A stretch of DNA of 9,986 nucleotides from an uncultured Bacteriovorax sp. (lineage in GTDB: Bacteria; Bdellovibrionota; Bacteriovoracia; Bacteriovoracales; Bacteriovoracaceae): positions 1 to 9,986 of the forward strand of contig CALUDF010000085.1 in assembly GCA_943914745.1 (NCBI GenBank), given 5' to 3'. The notes beneath the pieces were generated by a model. It was not told where the DNA came from. It saw only the letters and a program-made list of their open reading frames with translations, and made no database searches. The translations under genes were made by a program, and so were the position numbers. This document shows positions 5,084 through 9,986 of this stretch, one piece after another (position 1 is the stretch's first letter; every line of letters starts with the position of its first letter).

Positions 5084-6505
5084 ATGCTTTTTTTTCCGAC
5101 AAAAGCACTTAGTCTTTCGGAGGGTATTTTTTTGAAGAAGCGCGCGCTTAATTTTAAAGACCATTTTCATGAAGTTTCACCTAAGCACATTTTGAATTTT
5201 CAGAAATCCAAAATAGAGGTTTATAACCACAAGACGAGCTTGTGGAATTCTTTCCATGACTCAGGTCTTTCGGATATCTTAGAGCAAGACTGCTCCATTT
5301 ATCCGCGCGTTCTTCCTGCCTCTTATCTGCCAGTTATCAATAAGACAGCAAAAGACATCACTGAGTTAGTCTTAAAACTCATCTCTTTGCCAGAGTCTGA
5401 GGTGGCGGCCATTTTTCCTCACGGCCCTGTCCGCGATTTTTTACTTAAGGAATTGAAAGTCATTAAGCATAGACCTGATCGCATTGTTGGAAGTTTGCGC
5501 TTTGACATGGCCATCGTTGGAAAACCGGAAGCAAACAATCCTCCTAAGCTTTTAGAAATTAATGAAATCGGTTTTGACGGATTGGCGAGGATGCCTTTTA
5601 TCCACGAGACCCTTTATTCTCTCATGCCCGCTCTTCGAAAAAAATATTTTTCATTAGATACATCGACAGCTGAAATAAAAAATATGAAGAGGCTTGGGAA
5701 CTCCCTGGCCCGTTTTCAGACGGATTGTTACAACTGGGACGAAGAGTTGCTTCTGAGAAGGGCCAAAGAAAGAAAGTATGACCTGCGTCTGGTGACGCCG
5801 GCTTCCTACGGACTGGATGTCGATACAAATGATTATCCTTTTCTTACGGAAGAAAAAATCCAAATAAAGGACGGGAAAATTAAAGTCGGCAGCAATTGGT
5901 ATCCTGAGAGTTATATGGTGAGTTTTGCCCTGACAATTCAGGATTACATTGATTCAAAAGATCTCTACTCGAAGTTAGTTCGCGAGCAGGTTCCTCACTA
6001 CGGTCCTTTTGTAACCGGCCTTTTTGCTTCAAAAAGTATTCTGGCCATTTTGGCAGATCCACACATCAGAAAAAAATACCTAGGTTCCGCAGAAAGGTTA
6101 AGCCGCTCAATTCTTCCGGCCCACATGCTCGCAGAAGGAAAAGAGGGGGCCCTTATAAACCCAGACCAGTATGTCATCAAGTATGTTGATGGATTTGGGG
6201 GTGAGCAGGTCTTTATGGATGATGAGATGATAAAGACGATTAAGAAAGTTCCAGCAAAAAAATTAAATGAATGGGTGATTCAAAAGCGAGTCAACCTGAA
6301 CACTATCGATATTGATGGATTTTTGTCTAAGCCAAGAAAGGCCATCTCTGATTTGGGAGTATTCGTTCAATACGATTGGAGCAATGGAAAGTTCAACCAT
6401 TTTGAAGTCGGCGGATTTTTATCGCGTGCCACTAACACTAGTTTGAAAGTTAATATAAGTTCAGGTGGGTCTCAGGTAGGCGTTATGTTTGATCGCAAAA
6501 AATAG
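5084..6505 (+). CDS. Circularly permuted ATP-grasp-like ligase, substrate unknown
   Basis: This encodes 473 residues without a signal peptide or membrane helix. The layout resembles circularly permuted ATP-grasp or glutathionylspermidine-synthase-like enzymes, which form amide bonds through acyl-phosphates in the cytoplasm. RFDMAIVG (139-146) and PPKLLEINEIGFDG (153-166) come first and would hold acidic residues for metal and substrate. The nucleotide-binding half follows: an SKS lysine (317), VIKYVDGFGGEQVF (364-377), WVIQKRV (397-403) and SDLGVFV (422-428). It ends with VGGFLSRATN then KVNISSGGSQVGVM (455-468), the N...GG end signature typical of this group. ATG 5084 is chosen because AAGGGA (5072-5077) lies six bases upstream. 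ATG 5069 (+5 residues) is possible, with a poorer GGGA. It stands alone, divergent from the scramblase-like gene. A peptide or polyamine ligase role is inference. Confidence 0.82.
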   Translation: MLFFPTKALSLSEGIFLKKRALNFKDHFHEVSPKHILNFQKSKIEVYNHKTSLWNSFHDSGLSDILEQDCSIYPRVLPASYLPVINKTAKDITELVLKLISLPESEVAAIFPHGPVRDFLLKELKVIKHRPDRIVGSLRFDMAIVGKPEANNPPKLLEINEIGFDGLARMPFIHETLYSLMPALRKKYFSLDTSTAEIKNMKRLGNSLARFQTDCYNWDEELLLRRAKERKYDLRLVTPASYGLDVDTNDYPFLTEEKIQIKDGKIKVGSNWYPESYMVSFALTIQDYIDSKDLYSKLVREQVPHYGPFVTGLFASKSILAILADPHIRKKYLGSAERLSRSILPAHMLAEGKEGALINPDQYVIKYVDGFGGEQVFMDDEMIKTIKKVPAKKLNEWVIQKRVNLNTIDIDGFLSKPRKAISDLGVFVQYDWSNGKFNHFEVGGFLSRATNTSLKVNISSGGSQVGVMFDRKK

Positions 6506-6610
6506 GTGATACATTTAGTCCTGTTAGAGTTAGGTTAGGAATAACTTCTTCTTGCTCGCACTAAAAAATTGGCGTTAAGATCATTGTATAAAGTAGCAAG
6601 GATGAACTTT

Positions 6611-7591
6611 ATGAAATCGGCCCTTTTCTTTTTCCTCATCACTTTTAATGTCTATGCCGCAAACTGGAGAGAAATTCAAATTCCAGGGGCTAAGTGCGGA
6701 GACGGAAAACCTTATTCCATCCTTGTTCAAAAACAAACGGGCAATAAGCTGCTTTTTGAGTTCATGGGCGGTGGAGTGTGTTGGGATTATCAATCTTGCT
6801 TTAAGACCTTCGCTATTTTTCCATGGATGCATTCTTATCCAGTTATTAATAGCTATAGTGTTATGACTGCGAATCATTCCAGAATTAATCCATTAAAGAA
6901 TCATTCGAAAGTCTATTTCCCATACTGCACAGGTGATGTCTTTGCAGGAGATCATATTGGGTATTACAAGGATAAAACGGTTTATCATTACGGAAGACGC
7001 AATATTGATCTGGCGTTGGAGTATTTAAGGAATAAGCCTTTTATGGATTTATCAAAGATCAATGATCTTGTTGTTTATGGAGCTTCCGCTGGAGGGATTG
7101 CATCTTTAGTGTACGGCAAAAAGATTGAGTCTTTATTTAATGAAAATATCAAAAAGACCATGATTGTGGATTCTCCTGGACTTCATTTTGGCGTGAATTT
7201 CTGGAATAAGTTTGGTGACGACATGAGATCAGATTTTGACTCTGCTTTTAGTGATGTGGGTCTTGATGTGGATTTCTCGGATGGCGCCGTCTCTAAAAGG
7301 ATGGGACCGGTGTTTGATAACTATAGGAATTGGAAGATAGGCTTTCTTTTTGGCCTTGAAGACTATGCCATGTCTAAGATTTTTGGAGACATCAGCCCGG
7401 AAAACCAGAAAAAGCTTATTCTGAGTAGCGATGGGATTCCGGCGATCGCAAAACCCTATTCAAATATAAAAGTTTGGACGAAGGATACAAAGATGCATAC
7501 CTTTATGCTAACTAAACTCTCGGCATTGATGAAGTCGACTAAGGGGATAAAGGCCCATAAATTTGTTTCGGGTGTCTATTTTTCTCACTGA
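6611..7591 (+). CDS. Exported pectinacetylesterase/Notum-like serine hydrolase
   Basis: This encodes 326 residues beginning with the signal peptide MKSALFFFLITFNVYA (cleaved before ANW). Motifs match the pectinacetylesterase/Notum alpha/beta-hydrolase family: GGGVCWDYQSC (53-63) for the oxyanion-hole region, a PYCTGDVFAGDH block (104-115), and the nucleophile elbow GASAGG (157-162) with catalytic S159. H296 (KMHTF) is the likely base. The acid is probably D251 (LEDYAMS), less surely. Family enzymes remove acetyl groups from pectin or palmitoleate from Wnt, while many bacterial members are unassigned. C29, C57, C63 and C106 suggest disulfides. The ATG at 6611 has AAGGA (6598-6602) eight bases ahead and begins exactly at the signal peptide. 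The frame extends to a TTG at 6569 with no support. TATAAA at 6587-6592 could be a -10. Confidence 0.88.
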   Translation: MKSALFFFLITFNVYAANWREIQIPGAKCGDGKPYSILVQKQTGNKLLFEFMGGGVCWDYQSCFKTFAIFPWMHSYPVINSYSVMTANHSRINPLKNHSKVYFPYCTGDVFAGDHIGYYKDKTVYHYGRRNIDLALEYLRNKPFMDLSKINDLVVYGASAGGIASLVYGKKIESLFNENIKKTMIVDSPGLHFGVNFWNKFGDDMRSDFDSAFSDVGLDVDFSDGAVSKRMGPVFDNYRNWKIGFLFGLEDYAMSKIFGDISPENQKKLILSSDGIPAIAKPYSNIKVWTKDTKMHTFMLTKLSALMKSTKGIKAHKFVSGVYFSH

Positions 7592-7662
7592 CCTTAATTC
7601 AAGCCGATAGTGCGATTCATAAAAACCTCTCTTTGTTTCGCTGAAAAGCAAAATAAATAAAA

Positions 7663-7677
7663 TTTCATGTTGTGAAA
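7663..7677. promoter_or_regulatory. LysR-type T-N11-A dyad (probable autoregulatory site)
   Basis: TTTCA (7663-7667), five bases, then TGAAA (7673-7677) is a perfect dyad containing T-N11-A (T7664 to A7676), the classical LysR-family recognition pattern. It overlaps the -35 of the promoter just upstream of the regulator gene, in a position typical for autorepression. Confidence 0.55.
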
Positions 7678-7698
7678 ACTGCAAAGATGACATATTTT
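7670..7698 (+). promoter_or_regulatory. Promoter of the LysR-nucleotidyltransferase unit
   Basis: The -35 TTGTGA (7670-7675) and -10 TATTTT (7693-7698) each match consensus at four of six positions and are exactly 17 bases apart. The start would fall near 7705, about 22 bases before the TTG start codon, with the GAGAGG ribosome-binding site inside the leader. Confidence 0.5.
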
Positions 7699-7726
7699 AT
7701 GTGCAAAAAATGCAAGAGAGGCTTGT

Positions 7727-8596
7727 TTGAAATTTGAACTATCGAGCACTGAATGTGAAATCGTCTATCAATTTGAACGGACTCAAAGCTTAGAAGAGCT
7801 TGCTATTAAGTTAGGTAAAGACATTTCCGTCGTCTCTCGCAATATTAAAGCTATTGCGGAAAAGAGCAGCGTGTTTGAAAAAAGAAATGGGAGGTGGTCT
7901 CTGACTGACAAGGGACTTGCCTTAAATAAATGGACTGAGGAAAGCATCTATTCACAGCGTTTAGTTCTCAATCAACAAAAGAGCATTACGGTTGCAGCGA
8001 CGAGAGAATTTGCTTCACGCATTTTGTTGCCTAAAATTAATGATCTGACTAATGAGAGTGAGGCGACTGTATCGATTGTGAGTTCTGATAATGGCATTGA
8101 GCGTTTACTCTTGAGCGGGCAGGCCGATTTTGGTTTTGATTGTGGGAGACCGACAGACCCTTTGATTGCCCATAAAACGGTTGCAAGAGAGTCGTTTGCC
8201 TTAGTGGCTTCCAAAGAGTTTATCAAAAAAAACAAAATCAAACATAAATCCGATTTAAAAGATTCAGATTATTTGCACTTTACCCGCTCGGCACTTTACA
8301 TCTTAGGTAATGATGAAGGGGCCAAAAGATCATTTGGAACTTTTAGCGACATTTCAACATTGAGGGAAGCGTGTAAACTTGGATACGGGTGGAGTATTCT
8401 TCCTTATTATACCGTCGTGAGCGAATTAAAAGAAGGCTCACTTAAAATTATCCCGGGACATAAAAGCCAGGCGATGATGTTTGGTGTGTGGTGGGTGAGA
8501 GAGAGAAAGTCGATTTCTCCATGGGTCGAAAAGGCGCTCACTTGGTTAAGTGAGCAAGAAAAAAGTTTGTTTTATGAGGAGAGCACTTCAAAATGA
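7727..8596 (+). CDS. LysR-type transcriptional regulator
   Basis: This encodes a 289-residue cytoplasmic DNA-binding protein. Residues ~1-65 form the winged helix-turn-helix: LEELAIKLGKDISVVSRNIKAI (22-43) is the recognition region and GRWSLTDKGLAL the wing. Residues ~87-275 form the two-lobed periplasmic-binding-protein-like effector domain. It starts SITVAATREFASRILLPKIN and includes RLLLSGQADFGFDCG (126-140) and REACKLGYGWSILPYYTV (213-230), which match LysR_substrate landmarks. The helix-turn-helix is a little divergent from the usual LysR form. The start is TTG, chosen because GAGAGG (7716-7721) sits five bases upstream. A T-N11-A dyad over the promoter points to autoregulation. Its stop overlaps the next gene as ATGA, so the nucleotidyltransferase is in the same operon. 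The effector is unknown. Confidence 0.9.
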   Translation: MKFELSSTECEIVYQFERTQSLEELAIKLGKDISVVSRNIKAIAEKSSVFEKRNGRWSLTDKGLALNKWTEESIYSQRLVLNQQKSITVAATREFASRILLPKINDLTNESEATVSIVSSDNGIERLLLSGQADFGFDCGRPTDPLIAHKTVARESFALVASKEFIKKNKIKHKSDLKDSDYLHFTRSALYILGNDEGAKRSFGTFSDISTLREACKLGYGWSILPYYTVVSELKEGSLKIIPGHKSQAMMFGVWWVRERKSISPWVEKALTWLSEQEKSLFYEESTSK

Positions 8597-9369
8597 TTGA
8601 ACCTAAGCGCATCGGACGTTTTCTGAAAATTGATGATGAGGGGTTTGTCATCCCTGACGTGAGCCTAGGAAGCATTGGAGAAGAATGGAAACCTGTAGTG
8701 GATTTCATTTCCCACGCCTTGATGGAATCAGCAGATGTGAGCTCAGTTTATATTAGAGGCTCAATCCCTCGCTCCTTGGCCATTTCAGGTATTTCAGATG
8801 CAGACTTTATTTATTTCTCTGATAAGAAGCAGGACGCATTGGAAAAAAGCATTCAGGCCTCAGTCCGTGACCAATTTCCCCATGTAAATGGAGTGGAGCT
8901 TAGTCGACTGGATAAAAAGTCTTTCAATGAGATTTTTTACTCACAAACAAGGCCCTATTTCCAAATGCTTCTTAAAACTCAAGCCTTGCACTTAAAGGGT
9001 GATGATCTGGTTTCTACGATTCCAAAGTTTCGTCCAGACACAGAGATGTACAGTCACTTGTTCGCCTTGGAAGAAGAATTTGCAAGTTTGCCGGCTTGGT
9101 TAAAAGAAGACAGGGAAAAAGGAAAGGAGCAGGCAACCTGGAAATGGATGTCCAAGAGGATTGTCCGATCTGGACTCGAAGTGACACTGCCGCTTAGGCC
9201 CTCTTTTAGCCGCGACCTCTATTTGTGCTACGAGCAGTTCGCTGAAGTCTTTCCTGAGAGAAAGAATGAGATGTACCGTGTTTTAGTGAATGCTCTAAAT
9301 GGGATTGAAAGTCCACTGCTTTATGAAAGTTTGGTTCATTTCTTAATTCAAAAAAGTCATCTTGATTAG
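8593..9369 (+). CDS. Pol-beta-fold nucleotidyltransferase-like protein, coupled to the LysR regulator
   Basis: This encodes 258 cytoplasmic residues. VYIRGSIPRSLAISGISDADFIYF (52-75) carries the nucleotidyltransferase signature: G56-S57, then D69 and D71 (SDAD) as two metal ligands, with E102 (GVELSRL) a plausible third carboxylate. KGDDLVS (135-141) resembles the strand/turn after the catalytic core of MNT-type enzymes. The helical C-terminal half (~150-258) includes WKWMSKRIVRSG (183-194) and may bind the acceptor. Known relatives transfer nucleotides to antibiotics, proteins or RNA, and the acceptor here cannot be read from sequence. The ATG overlaps the regulator's TGA by four bases (ATGA), so translation is coupled. 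The preceding AAAGTTTG/GAGGAGAG region (8576-8583) supplies a purine-rich ribosome-binding site. Confidence 0.82.
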   Translation: MIEPKRIGRFLKIDDEGFVIPDVSLGSIGEEWKPVVDFISHALMESADVSSVYIRGSIPRSLAISGISDADFIYFSDKKQDALEKSIQASVRDQFPHVNGVELSRLDKKSFNEIFYSQTRPYFQMLLKTQALHLKGDDLVSTIPKFRPDTEMYSHLFALEEEFASLPAWLKEDREKGKEQATWKWMSKRIVRSGLEVTLPLRPSFSRDLYLCYEQFAEVFPERKNEMYRVLVNALNGIESPLLYESLVHFLIQKSHLD

Positions 9370-9391
9370 TTGATCAAAGCGAAGTTAGAAT
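9362..9391 (+). promoter_or_regulatory. Promoter for an apparently leaderless transcript
   Basis: The -35 TTGATT (9362-9367) and -10 TAGAAT (9386-9391) are separated by 18 bases. The start of transcription would fall at about 9398, the A of the ATG, so the message would be leaderless. This agrees with the absence of any Shine-Dalgarno there. The -35 overlaps the last codons and stop of the nucleotidyltransferase gene. Confidence 0.5.
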
Positions 9392-9397
9392 AACTTC
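9381..9397. repeat. Perfect 7-bp inverted repeat abutting the ATG of the LprI-like gene
   Basis: GAAGTTA (9381-9387), loop GAA, TAACTTC (9391-9397). The repeat ends on the base before ATG 9398 and covers the TAGAAT -10. It may be an operator or a short RNA hairpin. No T-run follows, so it is not a terminator. Confidence 0.55.
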
Positions 9398-9986
9398 ATG
9401 TATAAAATAAAAACTTCACTCATTCTCGTTTTTTTATTACTGCTCACAAAGGCTTTTGCAATCGAGGATGTGCCTAAATATAAGGCCAGTTTTAACTGTC
9501 AAAGTCCCAAGCTTACCAATGTAGAAACGATGATCTGCAATAGTGAAGATTACTCTTTCTATGACCGAACCCTCTCTGAAGTCTTTAAGTCTTATAAAGA
9601 ACAAAGACCTGGAGAGAAGAATCAAATCACGACCGAGCAAAAGGCCTGGATGAAAGAGCGAAATGAGTGTGCTGAAATGCTGCCATCAGATGCAGATAAT
9701 TGCTTAGATAAAGCTTATGTGGAGCGCATCTTAGCTTTAGGGGGTCTTACTTCTCTTCGCACTTATTTTGAAGAAAAGTGCAAGAAGAGCCAATACTCAT
9801 GTCCTAGATTGGGTGATTTTCTTTTTGATCAGAAACTATATGAAGCTGCTGAAGCCGTTTTTAAAAAAGGCTGTTCTGAAGAAGATGAAGGCGGATTCAA
9901 CTGTTATAAATATTCGCAGGTATTAGAGAAGCAAAATAGGCAAGAGGAAGCTTACAAATATGCGGAGAAAGTCTGCGCTAAAGATA
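9398..9986 (+). CDS. Exported LprI-like (DUF1311) plus Sel1-like cysteine-repeat protein, partial at right edge
   Basis: An open frame from ATG 9398 runs to the end of the window, giving 196 residues with the C-terminus missing. A signal peptide (MYKIKTSLILVFLLLLTKAFA) is followed by the mature start IEDVPKY. Residues ~30-112 match the lysozyme-inhibitor LprI/DUF1311 pattern: SFNCQSPKLTNVETMICNS, Q81-KAWMKERNEC and NCLDKAYVERI, with paired cysteines 34/47 and 91/102. After that come helical repeats with paired cysteines (128/135, 159/169 and 193) and phrases like YEAAEAVFKKGC and EEAYKYAEKVC. These resemble Sel1-like repeats of the Helicobacter cysteine-rich kind. It probably acts in the periplasm, perhaps protecting against lysozyme or binding peptidoglycan, which is inference. 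No RBS precedes the ATG, and a promoter that starts at the ATG is proposed. Confidence 0.85.
   Translation, partial: MYKIKTSLILVFLLLLTKAFAIEDVPKYKASFNCQSPKLTNVETMICNSEDYSFYDRTLSEVFKSYKEQRPGEKNQITTEQKAWMKERNECAEMLPSDADNCLDKAYVERILALGGLTSLRTYFEEKCKKSQYSCPRLGDFLFDQKLYEAAEAVFKKGCSEEDEGGFNCYKYSQVLEKQNRQEEAYKYAEKVCAKD

Noticed and set aside
6569..6610. TTG-started extension of the pectinacetylesterase-like gene
   Set aside because: The signal peptide starts at ATG 6611 with AAGGA at proper spacing, and the extension covers a likely -10 (TATAAA).
6581..6877. 98-codon minus-strand frame opposite the esterase gene
   Set aside because: It is antisense to the signal peptide and GGGVC motif region of a well-supported gene and has no recognisable content.
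7626..7721. Complementary CCTCTC (7626-7631) and GAGAGG (7716-7721) as an RBS-masking leader structure
   Set aside because: The predicted transcript starts near 7705, so the first element would not be in the message. The match is short and may be chance.
7972..8241. 89-codon minus-strand frame inside the LysR gene
   Set aside because: It is the antisense shadow of the effector-binding domain, with no start signal.
9437..9640. 67-codon minus-strand frame near the right edge
   Set aside because: The plus strand here encodes a signal peptide and LprI-like domain with paired cysteines, which explains the region better.
1..9986. Phage-defence, CRISPR, toxin-antitoxin, IS or tRNA elements
   Set aside because: I read both strands for direct repeat arrays, transposase motifs, terminal repeats and cloverleaf-like sequences and saw none. 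The nucleotidyltransferase lacks a HEPN or other toxin partner.

Overview
The window is a gene-dense, AT-rich bacterial chromosome segment (G+C roughly 40% by eye, not computed). It holds eleven well-supported protein genes, two of them cut by the window edges, plus one possible tiny leader ORF. I see no rRNA, tRNA, IS element, phage gene or CRISPR array. Short intergenic spaces, many small secreted Cys-containing proteins, a TTG-started LysR-type regulator and this particular mix of families (scramblase-like, PAP2, CNNM/CBS, pectinacetylesterase-like, LprI-like with cysteine repeats) would fit a free-living Gram-negative of the Bacteriovorax/Bdellovibrio kind. That assignment is inference from overall style and is not proven by any single gene.

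Layout. 1-511 (-): the N-terminal part of an unrecognised cytoplasmic protein. 618-1661 (+): a CNNM/DUF21-CBS membrane protein with a possible upstream leader ORF. 1658-2071 (-): a small exported protein that overlaps it tail to tail. 2161-2460 (-): a GlsB/YeaQ-type small membrane protein. 2570-3256 (+): a PAP2-family membrane phosphatase. 3258-3701 (-): a membrane-anchored protein resembling DUF6973, one base from the PAP2 gene. 3834-4349 (+): an exported four-cysteine protein with a strong promoter, strong RBS and strong terminator. 4401-5018 (-): a scramblase/LURP-one-like protein. 5084-6505 (+): a circularly permuted ATP-grasp-like enzyme, divergent from the scramblase gene. 6611-7591 (+): an exported pectinacetylesterase/Notum-like serine hydrolase. 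7727-8596 (+): a LysR-type regulator. 8593-9369 (+): a Pol-beta-fold nucleotidyltransferase overlapping the regulator by ATGA. 9398 to the edge (+): an exported LprI-like/Sel1-like cysteine-repeat protein.

How the genes work together. Most look like single-gene transcription units facing alternately, with promoters packed into short divergent gaps. The clearest functional unit is the LysR regulator plus nucleotidyltransferase. The two are translationally coupled, and a T-N11-A dyad lies over the -35 of their promoter, suggesting autoregulation. The scramblase-like and ATP-grasp genes share a 65-base divergent region and might be linked, but neither substrate is known. Several genes act at the envelope: CNNM transport, PAP2 lipid phosphatase, GlsB-like protein, scramblase-like protein and four exported proteins. 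Several starts differ from the longest reading frame, because promoter or ribosome-binding signals lie inside the longer versions. I found no obvious mobile or defence island. The least familiar elements are the regulator-nucleotidyltransferase pair and the orphan ATP-grasp enzyme.
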